Of a stretch of DNA of 5,735 bases, positions 1-5,735 are shown piece after piece (positions within the stretch are counted from its first letter, which is position 1; each line of letters starts with the position of its first letter). Source of the DNA: Methylococcaceae bacterium (lineage in GTDB: Bacteria; Pseudomonadota; Gammaproteobacteria; Methylococcales; Methylomonadaceae); NCBI GenBank assembly GCA_003155565.1, contig PMDM01000445.1, positions 5,353-11,087 on the forward strand, written 5' to 3'. The notes under the pieces were generated by a model. It was not told the origin of the DNA. It made no database searches and was given only the letters and a program-made list of their open reading frames with translations. Position numbers and translations under genes: made by a program.

Positions 1-375
1 CTGGAAAACAGCGCGGCAACAATCCTTTCAGATCAGCACTATCAATTCCAACTAAGCAATAGCATGCCCATAGTTTATGACTGGCAAATAACCATTGAGC
101 AAATTTTAGATGACATCGCACAAAACACTTCACCCGCATTAATCGCAGCTAAATTCCATAATAATTTGGCGGAAATAATACTCGCCATTGCAATGCGGGC
201 AGAACAAAAAAATATTGTATTGAGCGGCGGTTGTTTTCAAAATGCTTTGTTGGTAGAAAAAGCCGTCGGCAAGTTAAAAACCGCTGGCTATACCGTGTAC
301 TGCCATGAGAAAGTACCTCCTAACGACGGCGGATTGGCGTTGGGTCAAATATATGCCGCCAAATATATTGGGTAA
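1..375 (+). CDS. hypF: HypF, carbamoyltransferase for hydrogenase maturation (C-terminal part only)
   Basis: HypF uses carbamoyl phosphate and ATP to place a carbamoyl group on the C-terminal cysteine of HypE, the first step in making the cyanide ligands of the NiFe centre; it acts in the cytoplasm. The reading frame is open from base 1, so only the last 124 residues of a protein usually near 750 residues are seen. They belong to the C-terminal Kae1/YrdC-like carbamoyltransferase domain: AAKFHNNLAE with its conserved His (about visible residues 49-58), SGGCFQN (75-81), and near the end the PPNDGGLALGQ signature. An in-frame ATG at 64 is not the start, because homologous sequence continues upstream of it. 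The gene ends in TAA, five bases before hypC, so the two are almost surely co-transcribed. The acylphosphatase, zinc-finger and YrdC domains lie off the left edge and cannot be checked. Confidence 0.95.
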   Translation: MENSAATILSDQHYQFQLSNSMPIVYDWQITIEQILDDIAQNTSPALIAAKFHNNLAEIILAIAMRAEQKNIVLSGGCFQNALLVEKAVGKLKTAGYTVYCHEKVPPNDGGLALGQIYAAKYIG

Positions 376-380
376 CAACG

Positions 381-626
381 ATGTGCTTAGCTATTCCCGG
401 ACAAATTATTAGTATCTCGGATGACAATGATCCCTTAGCGCGTAAAGGCCAGGTCAATTTTTCCGGTATCCGCAAAGAAGTCAGTTTAGCGTATGTACCT
501 GATGCCAAAATTAACGATTATGTTATTGTTCATGCCGGCTTCGCACTTTCTGTTCTTGATGAAGAAGATGCTCTTTCTAGCCTACAAGCGTTTAACGATT
601 TGTCTGAGTTTCAAAATCTGATATGA
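381..626 (+). CDS. hypC: HypC, hydrogenase maturation chaperone
   Basis: HypC is a small chaperone that pairs with HypD to hold the iron while CN and CO are attached, then carries Fe(CN)2CO to the hydrogenase large-subunit precursor. The 81-residue product has the normal family length and opens with the hallmark MCLAIPG; Cys2 is the essential iron-binding residue once Met1 is removed. The second conserved block is VHAGFAL (residues 50-56, His51), followed by the usual acidic stretch LDEEDAL. Most homologues have HVGFA, so the Ala after His51 is a mild variant. The start is fixed by the need for Cys at position 2. No strong ribosome-binding site precedes it (GGGTAACAACG before the ATG), so translation may be coupled to hypF, which stops five bases upstream. 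It could serve more than one hydrogenase in the cell; nothing here tells which. Confidence 0.96.
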   Translation: MCLAIPGQIISISDDNDPLARKGQVNFSGIRKEVSLAYVPDAKINDYVIVHAGFALSVLDEEDALSSLQAFNDLSEFQNLI

Positions 627-656
627 CAAATTTGCTGAATCCACTTGTTGCAGGAT

Positions 657-661
657 AGGAG
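657..661 (+). promoter_or_regulatory. Ribosome-binding site of hypD
   Basis: AGGAG lies 8 bases before the hypD ATG at 670, a near-ideal Shine-Dalgarno match and spacing. It is the clearest ribosome-binding site in the window and supports 670 as the start. It sits in the 43 bp hypC-hypD gap, the longest gap between neighbouring genes here, which fits independent initiation of hypD rather than coupling to hypC. Confidence 0.75.
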
Positions 662-669
662 AGCCCCGC

Positions 670-1764
670 ATGAAATATCTGGATGAATACCGCGATCCGA
701 AAACCGTAAAAAAACTGGTCGCTTCCATAAAAAACATCACCACACAACCGTGGCATATCATGGAAGTCTGCGGTGGCCAAACCCACAGCATCATTAAGTA
801 CGGCATCGACCAACTGCTACCAGAAGAAATCAATCTGATTCACGGCCCCGGTTGCCCAGTTTGCGTTACTCCCTTAGCTTATATTGATAAAGCGTTGGCG
901 ATTGCCGCCCAGCCCGATGTGATTTTCTGCTCATTTGGTGACATGCTGCGTGTACCCGGTTCGCACCTGGATTTGCTGAAGTTAAAAGCACAAGGAGCGG
1001 ATATACGTATCGTCTATTCGCCAGTAGATGCTGTAAACCTCGCCCAACAAAACCCCGATAAACAAGTCGTTTTTTTCGGTGTAGGCTTTGAAACCACCGC
1101 CCCAACTACCGCTTTAACCGCTTATCAAGCTAAACAACTGGATTTAAAAAACTTTTCATTACTGATTTGTCATGTGCGTGTGCCGCCGATCATGCAAGCT
1201 TTATTGAATTCACCTAACCATCAGGTACAGGGATTTCTTGGCGCTGGTCACGTCTGTTCCATTATGGGATATCGCGAGTATGTGCCGATTTCCGCACAGT
1301 ATAAAATTCCTATTGTCATCACCGGTTTTGAACCTGTTGATATTCTGCACGGAATCTACCTTTGCATCAAGCAGTTGGAAGAAAAACGCCACCAAGTTGA
1401 AAACCAATACAGCCGTGTAGTGAAGGAACAAGGCAATCAGCCTGCACAACGAGTAATGCAACAAGTATTTAAGGTAGTCGATAGAAGTTGGCGGGGCTTG
1501 GGTGAAATCAAAGCCAGCGGTCTGGCATTGGCAGATGAATACGAGCCCTGGAATGCTGAACAGCGTTTTGCAGTGGCAACCATTAACACGCAAGAACCCT
1601 CGGACTGCCGAAGCGGAGAGATTCTGCAAGGCCTCATAAAGCCATCGCAATGTCCTGAATTCGGCAAGCGATGTACACCTGAAAAGCCATTAGGTGCAAC
1701 GATGGTTTCATCCGAAGGCGCTTGCGCTGCTTATTACCGCTATCGACGTTATCAAAATGCCTGA
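670..1764 (+). CDS. hypD: HypD, Fe-S scaffold for Fe(CN)2CO assembly
   Basis: HypD is the iron-sulfur protein that, with HypC, forms the platform where the iron of the NiFe site receives two CN groups and CO. The product is 364 residues, a normal length. Visible motifs in order: CGGQTH (Cys34), GPGCPVC (Cys62 and Cys65), which belong to the redox/iron-binding centre; [24 protein letters not shown]; and a C-terminal set of four cysteines at about 313, 328, 335 and 352 (in DCRSGE, SQCPEF, KRCTPE and GACAAY) that in known HypD proteins binds the 4Fe-4S cluster. No key cysteine is missing. The AGGAG site before the ATG supports the start. The 3' end overlaps the hypE start by 8 bases, so HypD and HypE are probably made in a coupled way, which suits proteins that work in one complex. 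Confidence 0.98.
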   Translation: MKYLDEYRDPKTVKKLVASIKNITTQPWHIMEVCGGQTHSIIKYGIDQLLPEEINLIHGPGCPVCVTPLAYIDKALAIAAQPDVIFCSFGDMLRVPGSHLDLLKLKAQGADIRIVYSPVDAVNLAQQNPDKQVVFFGVGFETTAPTTALTAYQAKQLDLKNFSLLICHVRVPPIMQALLNSPNHQVQGFLGAGHVCSIMGYREYVPISAQYKIPIVITGFEPVDILHGIYLCIKQLEEKRHQVENQYSRVVKEQGNQPAQRVMQQVFKVVDRSWRGLGEIKASGLALADEYEPWNAEQRFAVATINTQEPSDCRSGEILQGLIKPSQCPEFGKRCTPEKPLGATMVSSEGACAAYYRYRRYQNA

Positions 1765-2803
1765 TCTGGAACTTAGTTGTCCCTTGCCACTGCAATACGA
1801 CCAAATCGTTATGGCACACGGCGGCGGCGGTCGCTTGATGCAGCAATTGTTGGACAGCATCATCCAAGCGACATTCAGCAATCCTATCCTGAACCAAAAA
1901 CAGGACAGCGCGGTGTTGGACATTAATGGCACAAGGTTGGCCTTTACCACCGATTCTTATGTGGTCAAACCGTTGTTTTTTCCCGGCGGCGATATTGGCA
2001 AACTGGCGGTATGCGGTACTTTGAACGATTTGGCGATGAGCGGTGCCAAACCCTTATATCTCAGTTGTGCGCTGATTATTGAAGAAGGCTTCGCCATAAA
2101 AGACCTGAAACGCATCATCCAGTCTATGCAGCAAGCCGCCCAGCAGGCATGCGTAATGATTGTGACTGGCGATACCAAAGTGGTCGATTACGGCAGCGGT
2201 GACGGCGTTTATATCAATACCGCCGGCATCGGCATTATTGACGAAAATATCAACGTGTCGCCTGCCTGCATTCAAGTCGGCGACAGCATTATCATAAACA
2301 GCGACATAGCACGGCATGGCATAGCCATCATGCTGGAGCGCGAAGGCATGAACTTTGAGCATGCCATAACCAGCGACTGCGCCGACTTAAGTGGTTTAGT
2401 TCAGGATTTGATTCAAGCCGATATCGACATCCACTGCATGCGGGACTTAACACGCGGAGGCTTAGCCAGCGGTTTGATAGAACTGGCTACTGCATCAAAA
2501 CATCACATCGAAATCAACGAAACAGCGCTGCCCATACAGCAGGATGTGAACAGCGCTTGTGAAATTTTAGGCTTTGATCCCCTATACATAGCTAACGAAG
2601 GTTGTTTTGCGCTGTTTGTACCAGAAGCTCAAACCGAAACAGCCCTGGTCGCTTTACATCGGCATCCACTCGGCCAAAAGGCTAGTTTAATTGGCCACGT
2701 AAAATCCACTCACCAGAAAGGCTTGGTAACGCTAAAAACGGCAACGGGCATTAGCCGGGTTCTGGATTTATTGAGTGGTGAGCAGTTGCCGAGGATATGC
2801 TGA
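1757..2803 (+). CDS. hypE: HypE, carbamoyl dehydratase (cyanide ligand formation)
   Basis: HypE receives a carbamoyl group from HypF on its last cysteine, dehydrates it with ATP to a thiocyanate, and passes CN to the iron held by HypC-HypD. The 348-residue product belongs to the PurM/AIR-synthetase fold family. Motifs: AHGGGGR near residue 20, [33 protein letters not shown] in the ATP-binding half, then [13 protein letters not shown] and [10 protein letters not shown] in the C-terminal half. It ends exactly in PRIC, so the reactive C-terminal Cys348 is present. I chose the ATG at 1757, which overlaps the end of hypD by 8 bp. An in-frame ATG at 1694 would add 21 residues without family character from inside hypD, and the ATG at 1811 would cut off the lead into the glycine-rich motif. 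There is no clear ribosome-binding site, consistent with coupling to hypD. It is the last gene of the + strand string. Confidence 0.97.
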   Translation: MPDLELSCPLPLQYDQIVMAHGGGGRLMQQLLDSIIQATFSNPILNQKQDSAVLDINGTRLAFTTDSYVVKPLFFPGGDIGKLAVCGTLNDLAMSGAKPLYLSCALIIEEGFAIKDLKRIIQSMQQAAQQACVMIVTGDTKVVDYGSGDGVYINTAGIGIIDENINVSPACIQVGDSIIINSDIARHGIAIMLEREGMNFEHAITSDCADLSGLVQDLIQADIDIHCMRDLTRGGLASGLIELATASKHHIEINETALPIQQDVNSACEILGFDPLYIANEGCFALFVPEAQTETALVALHRHPLGQKASLIGHVKSTHQKGLVTLKTATGISRVLDLLSGEQLPRIC

Positions 2804-2829
2804 TCACGTCTTCCAGAGCTAAACAACTT
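2804..2829. other. Junction between two convergent gene strings
   Basis: Only 26 bases separate the TGA of hypE from the TAG of hypB, which face each other. I find no classic intrinsic terminator (GC-rich stem followed by a T run) for either direction. The nearest fold is an imperfect, AU-rich hairpin spanning about 2817-2841 (AGC/GCT and ACAA/TTGT segments around a 6-base loop), too weak to call. Transcripts probably run into the opposite gene, or end by Rho. Confidence 0.6.
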
Positions 2830-3597
2830 CTATTGTGGGCTTAAGTTTTCAACAAGCCAGTCTGTCCAGGCTGAAAAATTATCCCCTTTAGTGGCAGACA
2901 GTTGAATAATCTGTATATCAGGATTAACCTGTCTGGCATATTGAATACACCGCGCCTCATCAAAATCGACATAAGGCAATAAATCGGTTTTATTAATAAT
3001 CATTAAATCAGCGGCATGAAACATATCCGGGTATTTGATCGGCTTGTCATCACCTTCGGTCACCGACAACACCACTACCTTATGCGCTTCCCCTAAATCA
3101 AACGAAGACGGACACACCAAATTGCCGACATTTTCAATCGCCAGCAGACTGTAATCCTTAACACCCAGCTCCATAACCGCATGACCAGTACCGTGCGCAT
3201 CCAAATGACAAGCCCGACCGGTATTAATCTGCAAAGCCGGAACGCCCGTGGCCCTGATGCGATCCGCATCACGTTCGGTCTGTTGGTCACCTTCGATAAC
3301 CGCAATTGGAAAGCGATCTTTTAACACCTTAATGGTTTCAACCAGCAAGGTTGTTTTGCCTGCGCCAGGACTTGAGACCAGATTGAGAGTAAAAATATGG
3401 TGTTGCTGAAAATACGTGCGGTTCTGCGCGGCGTAGGCATTATTTTTACTGAGCAAATCCTGCTCAACTTTAACCAACCGTTCGCTGTGGTTATCATTAT
3501 GGCTGTGATCATGTTTAAGCAGATGCTGACGTTGCCCAAGTACAGGCTTCAGCTTTGCCGTGGTATTCGTTTGACCGCAACCGCATATTCCACACAT
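2830..3597 (-). CDS. hypB: HypB, GTPase for nickel insertion
   Basis: HypB hydrolyses GTP and, with HypA, delivers nickel to the hydrogenase large-subunit precursor. The 255-residue product begins MCGICGCG, the N-terminal high-affinity nickel site of the CxxCGC type (Cys2, Cys5, Cys7). A linker with a modest histidine cluster follows (HDHSHNDNH, residues 29-37). The GTPase domain carries the P-loop SSPGAGKTT (75-83), EGDQQTERD (102-110), the metal-site residues Cys130-His131 (GRACHLDAH) and Cys162 (NLVCPSSFD), and the guanine-specificity motif NKTD (202-205), with LSATKGDN as the later G-domain loop. All are intact. The start is fixed by the Cys2 motif. The ribosome-binding site is weak (CAGG about 9 bases upstream). 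It follows hypA after 36 bp and is the last gene of the - strand string. Confidence 0.98.
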   Translation of the reverse strand: MCGICGCGQTNTTAKLKPVLGQRQHLLKHDHSHNDNHSERLVKVEQDLLSKNNAYAAQNRTYFQQHHIFTLNLVSSPGAGKTTLLVETIKVLKDRFPIAVIEGDQQTERDADRIRATGVPALQINTGRACHLDAHGTGHAVMELGVKDYSLLAIENVGNLVCPSSFDLGEAHKVVVLSVTEGDDKPIKYPDMFHAADLMIINKTDLLPYVDFDEARCIQYARQVNPDIQIIQLSATKGDNFSAWTDWLVENLSPQ

Positions 3598-3617
3598 AAA
3601 TAAACCTGTAAGAGTGT

Positions 3618-3632
3618 TTCGCTCAGTGCGAA
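3618..3632 (-). other. Short stem-loop between hypA and hypB
   Basis: On the transcribed strand the sequence TTCGCACTGAGCGAA forms a perfect 5 bp stem with a 5-base loop, starting one base after the hypA stop codon and ending 20 bases before the hypB ATG. There is no T run after it, so it does not look like a terminator. It might mark an RNA processing or stability point between the genes, but a stem this short can arise by chance. Confidence 0.3.
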
Positions 3633-3633
3633 G

Positions 3634-3975
3634 TTAGATAACGATTAAATCTTTAATTCTCATTTCTGAGCCTTGAATCACGGTAACGAGAGAACTGCCG
3701 CAATAGCCACAAGGATCGTACAAAGTTTCCATTTCTATTTGTTGCTGGCATTGCCGACACACACCAAGTCCCGCTAATTCGGCAATAATCAGCTCGGCAT
3801 TTTCTGCCAACGAGTCTTTCATTACCACATCAAAACCGAAACGTAAGGCCTCCGGTTCCACGCAAGACAGCTTGCCTATTTCAAGGGTCACTTTAGTCAC
3901 GCGTCGAAAGTTTTGTTTCAGCGCATGATCTTCCAGAATCCCCCGTACATTTTCAAGCAACGACAGCTCGTGCAT
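3634..3975 (-). CDS. hypA: HypA, nickel metallochaperone
   Basis: HypA binds nickel and works with HypB to load it into the hydrogenase precursor after the iron group has been inserted. The 113-residue product has the family length. It starts MHELSL, where the N-terminal Met-His2-Glu3 forms the nickel site, and it has the structural zinc site as two CxxC pairs, CRQC (73-76) and CGYC (89-92), separated by 12 residues. The C-terminal GSEMRIKDLIV is typical. The start is certain because His2 must follow Met1. It begins 5 bases after the end of hoxW, with no strong ribosome-binding site, so it is likely translated by coupling. Its place directly downstream of hoxH-hoxW suggests it serves this hydrogenase, though HypA proteins can also serve other hydrogenases or urease. 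Confidence 0.97.
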   Translation of the reverse strand: MHELSLLENVRGILEDHALKQNFRRVTKVTLEIGKLSCVEPEALRFGFDVVMKDSLAENAELIIAELAGLGVCRQCQQQIEMETLYDPCGYCGSSLVTVIQGSEMRIKDLIVI

Positions 3976-3980
3976 AAATG

Positions 3981-4469
3981 TTAGCCCATGCTATCTGTAA
4001 TCTGTTGTCGCCACACTGCACAATCAAGATTGCTTAATAATTGCCCGACAAACTGACACGCTATCGACAAATGCTGCTCAGCGCGGGCGCTTAAACCTTC
4101 ACCCAACTCAAATCGTTCCCCTTTGATGCTCAACAGAAAACACGGCGGCGGCATTTGTTTTTTTATCTGCTGATAAACAACCAAAACCGCTGAGGGACTC
4201 ATGGCGTGTGTAGTGTAGCTGTTGTCTCTGGTCGGTGAAAGCACGGTAAAATCAAACGCGCCATTACAAGAAACAGCGGCATCGACAAACAACACCAGCG
4301 TCCTGTTTTCCAAATCCAGTGCATGTTCAATCTGCAACTGAAAATCAGTCAGTATTTCAATCGCATCCAGACACACAGTATTCTCAACGTATTGCAACAA
4401 TAATGGCCCTAGCGCGTCATCGCCACGACTGAGATTACCGTAACCAAACAGCAAAACGGGCTTAACCAT
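3981..4469 (-). CDS. hoxW: HoxW-type hydrogenase maturation endopeptidase (peptidase family M52)
   Basis: This protease checks that nickel is in place in the large-subunit precursor and then removes its C-terminal tail, completing folding. The 162-residue product matches the HyaD/HybD/HoxW family in length and motifs: GYGNLSRGDDALGP (residues 9-22), the Asp of FVDAA (Asp63) and the His of THAMSP (His88). By alignment from memory to E. coli HybD, whose nickel-sensing ligands are Glu16, Asp62 and His93, the equivalents are Asp18, Asp63 and His88. The ATG follows the hoxH stop directly (TAGATG), so its translation is probably coupled to that of its substrate. The symbol rests on the neighbouring HoxH; proteases of this family are usually specific for one large subunit. 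The C-terminal 25 residues or so are poorly conserved in the family, and I read no motif in them. Confidence 0.92.
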   Translation of the reverse strand: MVKPVLLFGYGNLSRGDDALGPLLLQYVENTVCLDAIEILTDFQLQIEHALDLENRTLVLFVDAAVSCNGAFDFTVLSPTRDNSYTTHAMSPSAVLVVYQQIKKQMPPPCFLLSIKGERFELGEGLSARAEQHLSIACQFVGQLLSNLDCAVWRQQITDSMG

Positions 4470-5735
4470 CTAAACCCATTCGATTTGTCCGTCGCTATGT
4501 TTTACGAGCTTGTCTATAAGCTTGCCTTCAACATCAAGCAATTCCAGTTGCAACGGCATTTTTCCGACGGCATGGGTCGCACAGGAAAGGCACGGATCAT
4601 ACGCCCGAATCGCCACTTCCAGATTATTTAATAAAGGCTCGGTCAATTCACGGCCTGATAAATATTCTGCCGCCACTTGCCGCACCGATTCATTCATCGC
4701 GGTGTTATTGCTGGTGGTCGAAACAATTAAATTGGCTTTAGTGACAATATCGTTTTCATCGACTTGATAATGATGGAATAAGGTGCCGCGTGGTGCCTCG
4801 ATCACGCCAATGCCTTCATAACGCTTTTCACCTTGCGCGATTAAATCATGCCCCATGATGTCGGGATCATGGAGTAGTTCTTTTATACTTTCGGCGCAAT
4901 GCAAGGCTTCAATCATCCGCGCCCAATGATAGGCCAGTGTGCTATGCACCATTTTTTCGCCACTGTGCGCTTTAAATTCCACCCGCACGGCTTCCGCCAA
5001 TGGGGTATCGATGTTGTCACAGTTATTTACCCGTGCCAACGGCCCGACACGATACCAGCCTTCTTCTTGCCCCAGTGACAACAGATAAGGAAATTTCATG
5101 TACGTCCAGGAGCGGACTTCTTCATGGATCAACGCATTGTAATTACAGTAATCGTAATGATCGACAATGGTTTCGCCCATATCGCTTTTGGCGCGGATGC
5201 CGCCGTGATAAAGTTCCAGCGCACCATTCGGCTGGATTAAACCGAGGTAATTAGAACGTATGGTTGCAAAATCATCGTAATAAGGCAGGTTAGAGCAATG
5301 TACTTTTTTGATCAGTGCGACCGAACCCACAGCCCACGTGATCATCTGGTCGATGTCTTCGAGTAAATAATCCCGTTCTGTTTTGGTCAGCGCTTTATTC
5401 ATACCACCAGCAATCGCACCCGTGCCGTGGATGCGCTTGCCGGAAACCATACGAATCACTTCCTGTCCGTATTTACGCAGCTTTACACCCTGTAAGCCGA
5501 TATCAGGATATTCACCCAGCACAGCAATGATATTGCGCTTGCTGATATCGCTTTCAAAACCGAACAATAAATCCGGGCTGGATAAATGAAAAAAATGTAA
5601 GGCATGCGATTGTAATACCTGACCGAAATGCAGCAACCGCCTTAATTTGGTTGCAGTGGTTGTTAGATAAGCCGGGTCAACGCCGACCAGTTGATCAATA
5701 GCCTTAGCCGCAGCCAGATGATGGCTGACCGGGCA
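4470..5735 (-). CDS. hoxH: HoxH, large catalytic subunit of NAD(H)-linked [NiFe]-hydrogenase (N-terminus missing)
   Basis: HoxH carries the NiFe active site of the soluble bidirectional hydrogenase that couples H2 to NAD(H) through the HoxFUY subunits. The frame stays open to the right edge, giving 421 residues; roughly 60 N-terminal residues of a protein usually 470-490 long are outside. The first visible codon is a Cys followed by PVSHH, the end of the L1 motif RxCGICPVSH, so this Cys should be one of the four nickel ligands. The L2 motif DPCLSCATH (residues 380-388) supplies the other pair, Cys382 and Cys385. SHALHFFHLSSPDLLFG, MKFPYL, VGPLAR and EAPRGTLFHHY are typical of HoxH, and the first of these resembles cyanobacterial HoxH closely. 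After His388 come 33 residues, the tail expected to be cut off by HoxW. An in-frame TTG at 5634-5636 is not the start. A group 3b hydrogenase is the main alternative, judged less likely. Confidence 0.95.
   Translation of the reverse strand, partial: CPVSHHLAAAKAIDQLVGVDPAYLTTTATKLRRLLHFGQVLQSHALHFFHLSSPDLLFGFESDISKRNIIAVLGEYPDIGLQGVKLRKYGQEVIRMVSGKRIHGTGAIAGGMNKALTKTERDYLLEDIDQMITWAVGSVALIKKVHCSNLPYYDDFATIRSNYLGLIQPNGALELYHGGIRAKSDMGETIVDHYDYCNYNALIHEEVRSWTYMKFPYLLSLGQEEGWYRVGPLARVNNCDNIDTPLAEAVRVEFKAHSGEKMVHSTLAYHWARMIEALHCAESIKELLHDPDIMGHDLIAQGEKRYEGIGVIEAPRGTLFHHYQVDENDIVTKANLIVSTTSNNTAMNESVRQVAAEYLSGRELTEPLLNNLEVAIRAYDPCLSCATHAVGKMPLQLELLDVEGKLIDKLVKHSDGQIEWV

Noticed and set aside
64..66. 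In-frame ATG as the start of a small 103-residue gene
   Set aside because: The frame is open to base 1 and the encoded protein is clearly the C-terminal domain of HypF, so it is the end of a larger gene.
627..669. Possible promoter or small gene in the hypC-hypD gap
   Set aside because: Apart from the ribosome-binding site and an 8-base palindrome (CAAATTTG, 627-634), nothing resembles -35/-10 elements with proper spacing, and the gap is too short for a separate gene.
1210..1650. Long open frame (146 codons) on the - strand inside hypD
   Set aside because: It lies wholly antisense to a clearly real, motif-complete hypD and shows no recognisable domain. Other antisense frames, such as 2054-2362 on the - strand inside hypE and 5000-5254 on the + strand inside hoxH, are judged the same way.
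1694..1756. Upstream ATG at 1694 as the start of hypE
   Set aside because: It would add 21 residues from deep inside hypD in another frame, with no similarity to HypE N-termini. The ATG at 1757 gives a normal 348-residue protein and a typical short overlap.
2817..2841. Imperfect hairpin at the convergent junction as a bidirectional terminator
   Set aside because: The stem consists of 3 and 4 bp pieces, mostly A-U, split by an internal loop, and no T run follows on either strand. It is too weak to annotate as a terminator.
5634..5636. In-frame TTG as the start of hoxH
   Set aside because: Strong HoxH sequence, including the end of the L1 nickel-ligand motif (C-PVSHH), continues upstream in the same frame to the window edge, so the gene is cut, not started here.
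1..5735. An undescribed system, mobile element, CRISPR array or RNA gene
   Set aside because: Every stretch is accounted for by known hydrogenase and maturation genes. I saw no repeat array, transposase or inverted ends, tRNA-like fold, or unassigned gene of any length.

Overview
The window is one continuous block of [NiFe]-hydrogenase genes with almost no non-coding DNA. It holds the end of the large subunit of a bidirectional NAD(H)-linked (HoxH-type, group 3d) hydrogenase, its dedicated maturation protease, and the whole Hyp set (HypA to HypF) that builds and inserts the NiFe(CN)2CO centre. The organism is most likely a proteobacterium of moderate GC content. A gammaproteobacterium is plausible, and a methanotroph of the Methylococcales is my best guess. 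That guess rests on gene content, protein character and recalled similarity of layout, not on a search.

Layout. Positions 1-2803 read on the + strand: the 3' end of hypF (cut by the left edge), hypC, hypD and hypE, with a 5 bp gap, a 43 bp gap and an 8 bp overlap between successive genes. Positions 2830-5735 read on the - strand, in transcription order: hoxH (5' end cut by the right edge), hoxW, hypA and hypB, with gaps of 0, 5 and 36 bp. The two gene strings converge and their stop codons are 26 bp apart. Promoters for both strings must lie outside the window; I see none inside.

How the genes work together. HypF and HypE make the cyanide ligands: HypF carbamoylates the C-terminal cysteine of HypE, which is visible here as the PRIC ending. 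HypC and HypD form the scaffold on which Fe(CN)2CO is assembled. HypA and HypB then deliver nickel to the HoxH precursor. HoxW finally removes the C-terminal tail of HoxH after the DPCLSCATH motif, which lets the subunit fold and join its partners. Those partners, expected to be HoxF, HoxU and HoxY, should lie beyond the right edge.

All genes look intact apart from the two cut by the edges, and every key metal-binding or catalytic motif I looked for is present. I see no mobile element, CRISPR array, RNA gene or unknown protein family. This is a well-understood system in a compact arrangement; the points worth a second look are small (HoxH tail length, a hairpin between hypA and hypB, the tight convergent junction).
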